Shown here piece after piece: positions 1 through 16,300 of a stretch of DNA of 64,000 nt (positions are counted from its first letter, which is position 1; the number at the start of each line of letters is the position of its first letter). The DNA comes from Bathymodiolus brooksi (taxonomy: Eukaryota > Mollusca > Bivalvia > Mytilida > Modiolidae), in the NCBI GenBank assembly GCA_963680875.1, contig OY804582.1:55446646-55510645 (forward strand), in the 5' to 3' direction. The translations under genes were made by a program, and so were the position numbers. The notes under the pieces were generated by a model. The model saw only the letters and a program-made list of their open reading frames with translations. It did not search any database and was not told the origin of the DNA.

Positions 1-3000
1 TCATATTCCTGTACTACAATATCAAATAAGCCAAACACAACATCCTCCAAATAGTCATATTCCTATACTACAATATGAAATAACCTAAACACAACATCCG
101 CCAAATAGCCGTATTCCTATACTACAATATCAAATAACCCAAACACAACATCAGCCAAATAGTCATATTCCTGTACTACAATATCAAATAACCCAAACAA
201 CATCCGCCAAATAGTCGTATTCCTGTACTACAATATCAAATAACCTATACACAACATCCGCCAAATAGTCGTATTCCTATACTACAATATCAAATAACCT
301 AAACACAACATCCGCCAAATAGTCATATTCCTATACTACAATATCAAATAACCCAAACACAACATCCGCCAAATAGTCATATTCCTGTACTACAATATCA
401 AATAACCCAAACACAACATCCTCCAAATAGTCGTATTCCTATACTTCAATATCAAATAACCCAAACACAACATCAGCCAAATAGTCGTATTCCTGTACTA
501 CAATATCAAATAACCTAAACACAACATCAGCCAAATAGTCGTATTCCTGTACTACAATATCAAATAACCTAAACACAACATCAGCCAAATAGTCATATTC
601 CTGTACTACAATATCAAATAACCCAAACACAACATCAACCAAATAGTCATATTCCTGTACTACAATATCAAATAACCCAAACACAACATCAGCCAAATAG
701 TCATATTCCTGTACTACAATATCTAATAACCCAAACACAACATCCAACAAATAGTCATACTCCTATACTACAATATCAAATAACCCAAACACAATATCCG
801 CCAAATAGTCGTATTCCTGTACTACAATATCAAATAACCCAAACACAACATCAGCCAAATAGTCATATCCCTATACTACAATATCAAATAATCCAAACAC
901 AACATCCTCCAAATAGTCATATTCCTATTCTACAATATCAAATAACCCAAACACAACATCCGCCAAATAGTAGTATTCCTGTACTACAATATCAAGTAAG
1001 CCAAACAACATCCGCCAAATAGTCGTATTCCTGTACTACTATATTAAATAACCTAAACACAACATCAACCAAATATTCATATTCCTATACTACAATATCA
1101 AATAACCCAAACACAACATCCGCCAAATAGTCGTATTCCTATACTACAATATCAAATAATCCAAACACAACATCCTCCAAATAGTCATATTCCTATACTA
1201 CAATATCAAATAACCCAAACACAACATCCGCCAAATAGTCGTATTCCTGTACTACAATATCAAGTAAGCCAAACAACATCCGCCAAATAGTCGTATTCCT
1301 GTACTACTATATTAAATAACCTAAACACAACATCAGCCAAATAGTCATATACCTATATTACAATATCAAATAACCCAAACACAACATCCGCAAAATAGTC
1401 ATATTCCTGTACTACAATATCAAATAACCCAAACACAACATCCGCCAAATAGTCATATTCCTGTACTACAATATCAAATTACCCAAACACAACATCAGCC
1501 AAATAGTCATATTCCTGTACTACAATATCAAATAACCCAAACACAACATCAGCTAAATAGTCATATTCCTGTACTACAATATCAAATAACCCAAACACAC
1601 ATCCTCCAAATAGTCATATTCCTATACTACAATATCAAATAACCCAAACACAACATCCTTCAAATAGTCATATTCCTGTACTACAAAATCAAATAACCTA
1701 AGCACAACATCCTTCAAATAGTCATATTCCTGTACTACAATATCAAATAACCCAAACACAACATCCTTCAAATAGTCATATTCCTGTACTACAATATCAA
1801 AAAACCTTAACACAACATCAGCCAAATAGTCGTATTCCTGTACTACAATATCAAATAACCCAAACACAACATTCTCCAAATAGTCATATTCCTATACTAC
1901 AATATCAAATAACCCAACCACAACATCCTCCAAATAGTAATATTCCTCTACTACAATATCAAATAACCCAAACACAACATCAGCCAAATAGTCATATTCC
2001 TATGCTACAATATCAAATAACTCAAACACAACATCAGCCAAATAGTCATATTCCTGTACTACAATATCAAATAACCCAAACACAACATCCTCCAAATAGT
2101 CCTATTCCTATACTACAATATCAAATAACCCAAACACAAGATCAGCCAAATATTCGTATTCCTGTACTACAATATCAAATAACCTAAACACAACATCCTC
2201 CAAATAGTCATATTCCTGTTCTACAATATCAAATAACCCAAACACAACATCCTCCAAATAGTCATATTCCTGTACTACAATATCAAATAACCCAAACACT
2301 ACATGCTCCAAATAGTCGTATTCCTGTAATACAATATCAAATAACCTAAACACAACATTCTCCAAATAGTCGTATTCCTATACTACAATATCAAATAACC
2401 CAAACACTACATGCTCCAAATAGTCGTATTCCTGTAATACAATATCAAATAACCCAAACACAACATCCGCCAAATAGTCATATTCCTGTACTACAATATC
2501 AAATAACCCAAACAACATCCACCAAATAGTCATATTCCTGTACTACAATATCAAATAACCCAAACAAAACATCCTCCAAATAGTCGTATTCCTATACTAC
2601 AATATCAAATAACCCAAACACAACATGCTCCAAATAGTCGTATTCCTGTACTACAATATCAAATAACCTAAACACAACATCCGCCAAATAGTCATATTCC
2701 TGTACTACAATATCAAATAACCCAAACAACATCCGCCAAATAGTCATATTCCTGTACTACAATATCAAATAACCCAAACACAACATCCTCCAAATAGTCA
2801 TATTCCAATACTACAATATCAAATAATCTAAACACAACATCCGGCAAATAGTCGTATTCCTATACTACAATATCAAATAACCCAAACACAACATCAGCCA
2901 AATAGTCATATTCCTGTACTACAATATCAAATAACCCAAACACAACATCCTCCAAATAGTCGTATTCCTGTACTACAATATCAAATAACCTAAACACAAC

Positions 3001-3300
3001 ATCCACCAAATAGTCATATTCCTATACTACAATATCAAATAACCCAAAGACAACATGCTCCAAATGGTCGTATTCCTGTACTACAATATCAAATATCCTA
3101 AACACAACATCCGCCAAATAGTCATATTCCTCTACTACAATATCAAATAACCCAAACAACATCCGCCAAATAGTCATATTCCTGTACTACAATATCAAAT
3201 AACCCAAACACAACATCCTCCAAATAGTCATATTCCTATACTACAATATCAAATAACCCAAACACAACATCCGCCAAATAGTCGTATTCCTGTACTACAA
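1..3300. repeat. Left-edge satellite segment, heterogeneous monomers
   Basis: This stretch is 54-bp units without the 56-bp (TTCTCTCC) unit that marks the higher-order blocks to the right. It has rare variants seldom found elsewhere: AAAATCAAATAA near 1,683, and three CATCCTTCAAATAG units at about 1,656, 1,709 and 1,764. It has AAATTACCC near 1,477. Around 1,900-2,560 it parallels 9,490-10,150, including the CCTATGCTAC unit at about 1,998. Near 3,047-3,150 the first trace of the higher-order marker appears (AAAGACAACATGCTCC, then AAATATCC, then CCTCTACTAC). I read it as a less homogenised zone next to the amplified blocks. No coding or RNA feature is visible. Confidence 0.7.
3..22. other. 20-bp interrupted dyad in the monomer (first copy shown)
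   Basis: Within each unit ATATT and AATAT form an inverted repeat separated by 10 bp. In units with G at monomer position 11, a central GTAC lies on the same symmetry axis, giving 14 of 20 symmetric positions. Units with A at position 11 lose the centre. The dyad is too short for a stable hairpin. It is compatible with a dimeric protein site, but no binding protein can be inferred. Confidence 0.5.
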
Positions 3301-3912
3301 TATCAAATAACCTAAACACAACATCCGCCAAATAGTCATATTCCTGTACTACAATATCAAATAACCCAAACACAACATCCTCGAAATAGTCGTATTCCTA
3401 TACTACAATATCAAATAACCCAAACACAACATCAGTCAAATAGTCGTATTACTGTACTACAATATCAAATAACCCCAAAAACATCCGCCAAATAATCGTA
3501 TTCCTGTACTACAATATCAAATAACCCAAACACAACATCAGCCAAATTGTCATATTCCTATACTACAATATCAAATAACCCAAACAACATCCGCCAAATA
3601 GTCGTATTCCTGTACTACAATATCAAATAACCCAAACACAACATCCTACAAACAGTCATATTCCTATACTACAATATCAAATAATCTAAACACAACATCC
3701 GGCAAATAGTCGTATTCCTATACTACAATATCAAATAACCCAAACACAACATCAGCCAAATAGTCATATTCCTGTACTACAATATCAAATAACCCAAACA
3801 CAACATCCTCCAAATAGTCGTATTCCTGTACTACAATATCAAATAACCTAAACACAACATCCACCAAATAGTCATATTCCTATACTACAATATCAAATAA
3901 CCTAAACACAAC

Positions 3913-4085
3913 ATTCTCTCCAAATAGTCGTATTCCTATACTACAATATCTAATAACCCAAACACAACATGCTCCAAATGGTCGTATTCCTGTACTACAA
4001 TATCAAATATCCTAAACACAACATCCGCCAAATAGTCATATTCCTCTACTACAATATCAAATAACCCAAACAACATCCGCCAAAT
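3913..4085. repeat. Higher-order marker haplotype (56-bp unit and following units), example copy
   Basis: A fixed succession of distinctive units runs in this order: a 56-bp unit with TTCTCTCC, a unit with ATGCTCCAAATGG, a unit with AAATATCCTAAAC, a unit with CCTCTACTAC, and a 52-bp unit with CCAAACAACATCC. In most copies the second unit reads AAAGACAAC; here it reads AAACACAAC. The same succession recurs at about 5,793, 6,492, 10,482, 14,464, 19,571, 21,401, 22,101, 25,225, 25,925, 29,960, 37,330, 39,506, 42,215, 43,610, 50,129, 51,529, 52,930, 54,329, 55,512, 60,145, 61,436, 61,974 and 63,265, sometimes with changes in one unit. It is the best landmark for phasing the array. Confidence 0.8.
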
Positions 4086-7000
4086 AGTCATATTCCTGTA
4101 CTACAATATCAAATAACCCAAACACAACATCCTCCAAATAGTCATATTCCTATACTACAATATCAAATAACCCAAACACAACATCCGCCAAATAGTCGTA
4201 TTCCTGTACTACAATATCAAATAACCTAAACACAACATCCGCCAAATAGTCATATTCCTATACTACAATATCAAATAACCCAAACACAACATCCTCCAAA
4301 TAGTCGTATTCCTATACTACAATATCAAATAACCCAAACACAACATCAGCCAAATAGTCGTATTACTGTACTACAATATCAAATAACCCAAAAAACATCC
4401 GCCAAATAGTCGTATTCCTGTACTACAATATCAAATAACCCAAACACAACATCAGCCAAATTGTCATATTCCTATACTACAATATCAAATAACCCAAACA
4501 ACATCCGCCAAATAGTCGTATTCCTGTAATACAATATCAAATAACCCAAACACAACATCCTACAAACAGTCATATTCCTATACTACAATATCAAATAACC
4601 CAAACACAACATCCTCCAAATAGTCGTATTCCTATACTACAATATCAAATAACCCAAACACAACTTCCGCCAAATAGTCATATTCCTATACTACAATATC
4701 AAATAACCCAAACACAACATCCGCCAAATAGTCATATTCCTGTACTACAATATCAAATAACCTAAACACAACATCCTCCAAATAGTCGTATTCCTATACT
4801 ACAATATCAAATAACCCAAAGACAACATGCTCCAAATGGTCGTATTCCTATACTACAATATCAAATATCCTAAACACAACATCCGCCAAATAGTCATATT
4901 CCTCTACTACAATATCAAATAACCCAAACAACATCCGCCAAATAGTCATATTCCTGTACTACAATATCAAATAACCCAAACACAACATCCTCCAAATAGT
5001 CATATTCCTATACTACAATATCAAATAACCCAAACACAACATCCGCCAAATAGTCGTATTCCTGTACTACAATATCAAATAACCTAAACACAACATCCGC
5101 CAAATAGTCATATTCCTGTACTACAATATCAAATAACCCAAACACAACATCCTCGAAATAGTCGTATTCCTATACTACAATATCAAATATCCCAAACACA
5201 ACATCAGCCAAATAGTCGTATTACTGTATTACAATATCAAATAACCCCAAAAACATCCGCCAAATAATCGTATTCCTGTACTACAATATCAAATAACCCA
5301 AACACAACATCAGCCAAATTGTCATATTCCTATACTACAATATCAAATAACCCAAACAACATCCGCCAAATAGTCGTATTCCTGTACTACAATATCAAAT
5401 AACCCAAACACAACATCCTACAAACAGTCATATTCCTATACTACAATATCAAATAACCCAAACACAACATCCTCCAAATAGTCATATTCCTATACTACAA
5501 TATCAAATAACCCAAACACAACTTCCGCCAAATAGTCATATTCCTATACTACAATATCAAATAATCTAAACACAACATCCGGCAAATAGTCGTATTCCTA
5601 TATTACAATATCAAATAACCCAAACACAACATCAGCCAAATAGTCATATTCCTGTACTACAATATCAAATAACCCAAACACAACATCCTCCAAATAGTCG
5701 TATTCCTGTACTACAATATCAAATAACCTAAACACAACATCCACCAAATAGTCATATTCCTATACTACAATATCAAATAACCTAAACACAACATTCTCTC
5801 CAAATAGTCGTATTCCTGTACTACAATATCAAATAACCCAAAGACAACATGCTCCAAATGGTTGTATTCCTGTACTACAATATCAAATATCCTAAACACA
5901 ACATCCGCCAAATAGTCATATTCCTCTACTACAATATCAAATAACCCAAACAACATCCGCCAAATAGTCATATTCCTGTACTACAATATCAAATAACCCA
6001 AACACAACATCCTCCAAATAGTCATATTCCTATATTACAATATCAAATAACCCAAACACAACATCCGCCAAATAGTCATATTCCTGTACTACAATATCAA
6101 ATAACCTAAACACAACATCCGCCAAATAGTCATATTCCTGTACTACAATATCAAATAACCCAAACACAACATCCTCGAAATAGTCGTATTCCTATACTAC
6201 AATATCAAATAACCCAAACACAACATCAGCCAAATAATCGTATTACTGTACAACAATATCAAATAACCCAAACACAACATCAGCCAAATAGTCATATTCC
6301 TATACTACAATATCAAATAACCCAAACACAACATCAGCCAAATAGTCATATTCTTGTACTACAATATCAAATAACCCAAACACAACATCCTCCAAATAGT
6401 CGTATTCCTGTACTACAATATCAAATAACCTAAACACAACATCCACCAAATAGTCATATTCCTATACTACAATATCAAATAACCTAAACACAACATTCTC
6501 TCCAAATAGTCGTATTCCTATACTACAATATCAAATAACCCAAACACAACATGCTCTAAATGGTCGTATTCCTGTACTACAATATCAAATATCCTAAACA
6601 CAACATTCTCTCCAAATAGTCATATTCCTCTACTACAATATCAAATAACCCAAACAACATCCGCCAAATAGTCATATTCCTGTACTACAATATCAAATAA
6701 CCCAAACACAACATCCTCCAAATAGTCATATTCCTATACTACAATATCAAATAACCCAAACACAACATCCGCCAAATAGTCGTATTCCTGTACTACAATA
6801 TCAAATAACCGAAACACAACATCCGCCAAATAGTCATATTCCTATACTACAATATCAAATAACCCAAACACAACATCCTCCAAATAGTCGTATTCCTATA
6901 CTACAATATCAAATAACCCAAACACAACATCAGCCAAATAGTCGTATTACTGTACTACAATATCAAATAACCCAAAAAACATCCGCCAAATAGTCGTATT

Positions 7001-9364
7001 CCTGTACTACAATATCAAATAACCCAAACACAACATCAGCCAAATTGTCATATTCCTATACTACAATATCAAATAACCCAAACAACATCCGCCAAATAGT
7101 CGTATTCCTGTAATACAATATCAAATAACCCAAACACAACATCCTACAAACAGTCATATTCCTGTACTACAATATCAAATAACCCAAACACAACATCCTC
7201 CAAATAGTCGTATTCCTATACTACAATATCAAATAACCCAAACACAACTTCCGCCAAATAGTCATATTCCTATACTACAATATCAAATAACCCAAACACA
7301 ACATCCGCCAAATAGTCATATTCCTGTACTACAATATCAAATAACCTAAACACAACATCCTCCAAATAGTCGTATTCCTGTACTTCAATATCAAATAACC
7401 CAAACACAACATCAGCCAAATAGTCGTATTCCTGTACTACAATATCAAATAACCTAAACACAACATCAGCCAAATAGTCGTATTCCTATACTACACTATC
7501 AAATAACCCAAACACAACATCCTCCAAATAGTCATATTCATGTACTACAATATCAAATAACCTGAACACAACATCAGCCAAATAGTCATATTCCTGTACT
7601 ACAATATCAAATAACCTAAACACAACATCCGCCAAATAGTCGTATTCCTATACTACAATATCAAATAACCCAAACACAACATCAGCCAAATAGTCATATT
7701 CCTATACTACAATATCAAATAACCCAAACACAACATCAGCCAAATAGTCATATTCCGGTACTACAATATCAAATAACCCAAACACAACATCGGCCAAATA
7801 GTCATATTCCTGTACTACAATATCAAATAAACCAAACAACATCCGCCAAATAGTCATATTCCTGTACTACAATATCAAATAACCCAAACACAACATCCTC
7901 CAAATAGTCATATTCCTATACTACAATATCAAATAACCTAAACACAACATCCGCCAAATAGCCGTATTACTATACTACAATATCAAATAACCCAAACACA
8001 ACATCAGCCAAATAGTCATATTCCTGTACTACAATATCAAATAACCCAAACAACATCCGCCAAATAGTCGTATTCCTGTACTACAATATCAAATAACCTA
8101 AACACAACATCCGCCAAATAGTCGTATTCCTATACTACAATATCAAATAACCTAAACACAACATCCGCCAAATATTCATATTCCTGTACTACAATATCAA
8201 ATAACCCAAACACAACATTCTCCAAATAGTCGTATTCCTATACTTCAATATCAAATAACCCAAACACAACATCCTCCAAATAGTCATATTCATGTACTAC
8301 AATATCAAATAACCTAAACACAACATCAGCCAAATAGTCATATTCCTGTACTACAATATCAAATAACCCAAACACAATATCAGCCAAATAGTCATATTCC
8401 TATACTACAATATCAAATAACCCAAACACAACATCAGCCAAATAGTCATATTCCTGTACTACAATATCAAATAACCCAAACACAACATCAGCCAAATAGT
8501 CATATTCCTGTACTACAATATCAAATAACCCAAACACAACATCCAACAAATAGTCATACTCCTATACTACAATATCAAATAACCTAAACACAACATCCGC
8601 CAAATAGTCGTATTCCTGTACTACAATATCAAATAACCGAAACACAACATCAGCCAAATAGTCATATTCCTATACTACAATATCAAATAACCTAAACACA
8701 ACATCCGCCAAATAGTCATATTCCTATACTACAATATCAAATAACCCAAACACAACATCAACCAAATAGTCATATTCCTATACTACAATATCAAATAAAC
8801 CAAACACAACATCCGCCAAATAGTCATATTCCTATACTACAATATCAAATAATCCAAAAACAACATCCTCCAAATAGTCATATTCCTATACTACAATATC
8901 AAATAACCCAAACACAACATCCGGCAAATAGTCGTATTCCTGTACTACAATATCAAATAAGCCAAACAACATCCGCCAAATAGTCGTATTCCTGTACTAC
9001 TATATTAAATAACCTAAACACAACATCAACCAAATAGTCATATACCTATATTACAATATCAAATAACCCAAAAACAATATCCGCAAAATAGTCATATTCC
9101 TGTACTACAATATCAAATAACCCAAACACAACTTCCTCCAAATAGTCATATTCCTATACTACACTATCAAATAACCCAAACACAACATCCTCCAAATAGT
9201 CATATTCATGTACTACAATATCAAATAACCTAAACACAACATCAGCCAAATAGTCATATTCCTGTACTACAATATCAAATAACCTAAACACAACATCCGC
9301 CAAATAGTCGTATTCCTATACTACAATATCAAATAACCCAAACACAACATCCTCCAAATAGTCA

Positions 9365-12300
9365 TATTCCTGTACTACAATATCAAATAATCTAAACACA
9401 ACATCAGCCAAATAGTCGTATTCCTGTACTACAATATCAAATAACCCAAACACAACATCCTCCAAATAGTCATATTCCTATACTACAATATCAAATAACC
9501 CAAACACAACATCCTCCAAATAGTAATATTCCTCTACTACAATATCAAATAACCCAAACACAACATCAGCCAAATAGTCATATTCCTATGCTACAATATC
9601 AAATAACCCAAACACAACATCAGCCAAATAGTCATATTCCTGTACTACAATATCAAATAACCCTAACACAACATCCTCCAAATAGTCATATTCCTATACT
9701 ACAATATCAAATAACCCAAACACAAGATCAGCCAAATATTCGTATTCCTGTACTACAATATCAAATAACCTAAACACAACATCCTCCAAATAGTCATATT
9801 CCTGTTCTACAATATCAAATAACCCAAACACAACATCCTCCAAATAGTCATATTCCTGTACTACAATATCTAATAACCCAAACACTACATGCTCCAAATA
9901 GTCGTATTCTTGTAATACAATATCAAATAACCTAAACACAACATTCTCCAAATAGTCGTATTCCTATACTACAATATCAAATAACCCAAACACAACATCC
10001 TCCAAATAGTCGTATTCCTGTAATACAATATCAAATAACCTAAACACAACATCCGCCAAATAGTCATATTCCTGTACTACAATATCAAATAACCCAAACA
10101 ACATCCGCCAAATAGTCATATTCCTGTACTACAATATCAAATAACCCAAACAAAACATCCTCCAAATAGTCGTATTCCTGTACTACAATATCAAATAACC
10201 CAAACACAACATGCTCCAAATAGTCGTATTCCTGTACTACAATATCAAATAACCAAAACAGAACATCCGCCAAATAGTCATATTCCTGTACTCCAATATC
10301 AAATAACCCAAACAACATCCGCCAAATAGTCATATTCCTGTACTTCAATATCAAATAACCCAAACACAACATCCTCCAAATAGTCATATTCCAATACTAC
10401 AATATCAAATAATCTAAACACAACATCCGGCAAATAGTCCTATTCCTATACTACAATATCAAATAACCTAAACACAACATTCTCTCCAAATAGTCGTATT
10501 CCTATACTACAATATCAAATAACCCAAAGACAACATGCTCCAAATGGTCGTATTCCTGTACTACAATATCAAATATCCTAAACACAACATCCGCCAAATA
10601 GTCATATTCCTCTACTACAATATCAAATAACCCAAACAACATCCGCCAAATAGTCATATTCCTGTACTACAATATCAAATAACCCAAACACAACATCCTC
10701 CAAATAGTCATATTCCTATACTACAATATCAAATAACCCAAACACAACATCCGCCAAATAGTCGTATTCCTGTACTACAATATCAAATAACCTAAACACA
10801 ACATCCGCCAAATAGTCATATTCCTATACTACAATATCAAATAACCCAAACAGAACATCCTCCAAATAGTCGTATTCCTATACTACAATATCAAATAACC
10901 CAAACACAACATCAGCCAAATAGTCGTATTACTGTACTACAATATCAAATAACCCAAAAAACATCCGCCAAATAGTCGTATTCCTGTACTACAATATCAA
11001 ATAACCCAAACACAACATCAGCCAAATTGTCATATTCCTATACTACAATATCAAATAACCCAAACAACATCCGCCAAATAGTCGTATTCCAGTAATACAA
11101 TATCAAATAACCCAAACACAACATCCTACAAACAGTCATATTCCTATACTACAATATCAAATAACCCAAACGAAACATCCTCCAAATAGTCGTATTCCTA
11201 TACTACAATATCAAATAACCCAAACACAACTTCCGCCAAATAGTCATATTCCTATACTACAATATCAAATAACCCAAACACAACATCCGCCAAATAGTCA
11301 TATTCCTGTACTACAATATCAAATAACCTAAACACAACATCCTCCAAATAGTCGTATTCCTGTACTTCAATATCAAATAACCCAAACACAACATCAGCCA
11401 AATAGTCGTATTCCTGTACTACAATATCAAATAACCTAAACACAACATCAGCCAAATAGTCGTTTTCCTGTACTACAATATCAAATAACCTAAACACAAC
11501 TTCCTCCAAATAGTCGTATTCCTATACTACACTATCAAATAACCCAAACACAACATCCTCCAAATAGTCATATTCATGTACTACAATATCAAATAACCTA
11601 AACACAACATCCTACAAACAGTCATATTCCTATACTACAATATCAAATAACCCAAACACAACATCCTCCAAATAGTCGTATTCCTATACTACAATATCAA
11701 ATAACCCAAACACAACATCCTCCAAATAGTCGTATTCCTATACTACAATATCAAATAACCCAAACACAACATCAGCCAAATAGTCATATTCCTATACTAC
11801 AATATCAAATAACCCAAACACAACATCAGCCAAATAGTCATATTCCGGTACTACAATATCAAATAACCCAAACACAACATCGGCCAAATAGTCATATTCC
11901 TGTACTACAATATCAAATAAACCAAACAACATCCGCCAAATAGTCATATTCCTGTACTACAATATCAAATAACCCAAACACAACATCCTCCAAATAGTCA
12001 TATTCCTATACTACAATATCAAATAACCTAAACACAACATCCGCCAAATAGCCGTATTACTATACTACAATATCAAATAACCCAAACACAACATCAGCCA
12101 AATAGTCATATTCCTGTACTACAATATCAAATAACCCAAACAACATCCGCCAAATAGTCGTATTCCTGTACTACAATATCAAATAACCTAAACACAACAT
12201 CCGCCAAATAGTCGTATTCCTATACTACAATATCAAATAGCCTAAACACAACATCCGCCAAATAGTCATATTCCTATATTACAATATCAAATAACCCAAA

Positions 12301-13346
12301 CACAACATCCGCCAAATATTCATATTCCTGTACTACAATATCAAATAACCCAAACACAACATCCTCCAAATAGTCGTATTCCTATACTTCAATATCAAAT
12401 AACCCAAACACAACATCAGCCAAATAGTCGTATTCCTGTACTACAATATCAAATAACCTAAACACAACATCAGCCAAATAGTCGTATTCCTGTACTACAA
12501 TATCAAATAACCCAAACACAATATCAGCCAAATAGTCATATTCCTATACTACAATATCAAATAACCCAAACACAACATCAGCCAAATAGTCATATTCCTG
12601 TACTACAATATCAAATAACCCAAACACAACATCAGCCAAATAGTCATATTCCTGTACTACAATATCTAATAACCCAAACACAACATCCAACAAATAGTCA
12701 TACTCCTATACTACAATATCAAATAACCTAAACACAACATCCGCCAAATAGTCGTATTCCTGTACTACAATATCAAATAACCGAAACACAACATCAGCCA
12801 AATAGTCATATTCCTATACTACAATATCAAATAACCTAAACACAACATCCGCCAAATAGTCATATTCCTATACTACAATATCAAATAACCCAAACACAAC
12901 ATCAACCAAATAGTCATATTCCTATACTACAATATCAAATAAACCAAACACAACATCCGCCAAATAGTCATATTCCTATACTACAATATCAAATAATCCA
13001 AAAACAACATCCTCCAAATAGTCATATTCCTATACTACAATATCAAATAACCCAAACACAACATCCGGCAAATAGTCGTATTCCTGTACTACAATATCAA
13101 ATAAGCCAAACAACATCCGCCAAATAGTCGTATTCCTGTACTACTATATTAAATAACCCAAACACAACATCCACAAAATAGTCATATTCCTGTACTACAA
13201 TATCAAATAACCCAAACACAACTTCCTCCAAATAGTCGTATTCCTATACTACACTATCAAATAACCCAAACACAACATCCTCCAAATAGTCATATTCATG
13301 TACTACAATATCAAATAACCTAAACACAACATCCTCCAAATAGTCA
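9365..13346. repeat. 3,982-bp higher-order unit, first tandem copy
   Basis: The sequence from about 9,365 repeats at an offset of 3,982 bp with only scattered single-base differences. For example, the CCTATGCTAC unit lies at 9,584 and again at 13,566, and the 56-bp unit at about 10,482 recurs at about 14,464. Differences seen include G at 10,107 against A at 14,089, and ATATCTAATAA near 9,866 against ATATCAAATAA near 13,848. The chosen start is where matching begins. Tandem units have no natural boundary, so it is a convention. Just to the left, the homologous region of copy 1 keeps two monomers (108 bp) that copy 2 lacks: the ACTTCCTCC unit lies at 9,131 and 13,221, an offset of 4,090. Confidence 0.8.
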
Positions 13347-16300
13347 TATTCCTGAACTACAATATCAAATAACCTAAACACAACATCAGCCAAATAGTCG
13401 TATTCCTGTACTACAATATCAAATAACCCAAACACAACATCCTCCAAATAGTCATATTCCTATACTACAATATCAAATAACCCAAACACAACATCCTCCA
13501 AATAGTAATATTCCTCTACTACAATATCAAATAACCCAAACACAACATCAGCCAAATAGTCATATTCCTATGCTACAATATCAAATAACCCAAACACAAC
13601 ATCAGCCAAATAGTCATATTCCTGTACTACAATATCAAATAACCCTAACACAACATCCTCCAAATAGTCATATTCCTATACTACAATATCAAATAACCCA
13701 AACACAAGATCAGCCAAATATTCGTATTCCTGTACTACAATATCAAATAACCTAAACACAACATCCTCCAAATAGTCATATTCCTGTTCTACAATATCAA
13801 ATAACCCAAACACAACATCCTCCAAATAGTCATATTCCTGTACTACAATATCAAATAACCCAAACACTACATGCTCCAAATAGTCGTATTCTTGTAATAC
13901 AATATCAAATAACCTAAACACAACATTCTCCAAATAGTCGTATTCCTATACTACAATATCAAATAACCCAAACACAACATCCTCCAAATAGTCGTATTCC
14001 TGTAATACAATATCAAATAACCTAAACACAACATCCGCCAAATAGTCATATTCCTGTACTACAATATCAAATAACCCAAACAACATCCACCAAATAGTCA
14101 TATTCCTGTACTACAATATCAAATAACCCAAACAAAACATCCTCCAAATAGTCGTATTCCTGTACTACAATATCAAATAACCCAAACACAACATGCTCCA
14201 AATAGTCGTATTCCTGTACTACAATATCAAATAACCAAAACAGAACATCCGCCAAATAGTCATATTCCTGTACTCCAATATCAAATAACCCAAACAACAT
14301 CCGCCAAATAGTCATATTCCTGTACTTCAATATCAAATAACCCAAACACAACATCCTCCAAATAGTCATATTCCAATACTACAATATCAAATAATCTAAA
14401 CACAACATCCGGCAAATAGTCCTATTCCTATACTACAATATCAAATAACCTAAACACAACATTCTCTCCAAATAGTCGTATTCCTATACTACAATATCAA
14501 ATAACCCAAAGACAACATGCTCCAAATGGTCGTATTCCTGTACTACAATATCAAATATCCTAAACACAACATCCGCCAAATAGTCATATTCCTCTACTAC
14601 AATATCAAATAACCCAAACAACATCCGCCAAATAGTCATATTCCTGTACTACAATATCAAATAACCCAAACACAACATCCTCCAAATAGTCATATTCCTA
14701 TACTACAATATCAAATAACCCAAACACAACATCCGCCAAATAGTCGTATTCCTGTACTACAATATCAAATAACCTAAACACAACATCCGCCAAATAGTCA
14801 TATTCCTATACTACAATATCAAATAACCCAAACAGAACATCCTCCAAATAGTCGTATTCCTATACTACAATATCAAATAACCCAAACACAACATCAGCCA
14901 AATAGTCGTATTACTGTACTACAATATCAAATAACCCAAAAAACATCCGCCAAATAGTCGTATTCCTGTACTACAATATCAAATAACCCAAACACAACAT
15001 CAGCCAAATTGTCATATTCCTATACTACAATATCAAATAACCCAAACAACATCCGCCAAATAGTCGTATTCCAGTAATACAATATCAAATAACCCAAACA
15101 CAACATCCTACAAACAGTCATATTCCTATACTACAATATAAATAACCCAAACGAAACATCCTCCAAATAGTCGTATTCCTATACTACAATATCAAATAAC
15201 CCAAACACAACTTCCGCCAAATAGTCATATTCCTATACTACAATATCAAATAACCCAAACACAACATCCGCCAAATAGTCATATTCCTGTACTACAATAT
15301 CAAATAACCTAAACACAACATCCTCCAAATAGTCGTATTCCTGTACTTCAATATCAAATAACCCAAACACAACATCAGCCAAATAGTCGTATTCCTGTAC
15401 TACAATATCAAATAACCTAAACACAACATCAGCCAAATAGTCGTTTTCCTGTACTACAATATCAAATAACCTAAACACAACTTCCTCCAAATAGTCGTAT
15501 TCCTATACTACACTATCAAATAACCCAAACACAACATCCTCCAAATAGTCATATTCATGTACTACAATATCAAATAACCTAAACACAACATCCTACAAAC
15601 AGTCATATTCCTATACTACAATATCAAATAACCCAAACACAACATCCTCCAAATAGTCGTATTCCTATACTACAATATCAAATAACCCAAACACAACATC
15701 CTCCAAATAGTCGTATTCCTATACTACAATATCAAATAACCCAAACACAACATCAGCCAAATAGTCATATTCCTATACTACAATATCAAATAACCCAAAC
15801 ACAACATCAGCCAAATAGTCATATTCCGGTACTACAATATCAAATAACCCAAACACAACATCGGCCAAATAGTCATATTCCTGTACTACAATATCAAATA
15901 AACCAAACAACATCCGCCAAATAGTCATATTCCTGTACTACAATATCAAATAACCCAAACACAACATCCTCCAAATAGTCATATTCCTATACTACAATAT
16001 CAAATAACCTAAACACAACATCCGCCAAATAGCCGTATTACTATACTACAATATCAAATAACCCAAACACAACATCAGCCAAATAGTCATATTCCTGTAC
16101 TACAATATCAAATAACCCAAACAACATCCGCCAAATAGTCGTATTCCTGTACTACAATATCAAATAACCTAAACACAACATCCGCCAAATAGTCGTATTC
16201 CTATACTACAATATCAAATAGCCTAAACACAACATCCGCCAAATAGTCATATTCCTATATTACAATATCAAATAACCCAAACACAACATCCGCCAAATAT

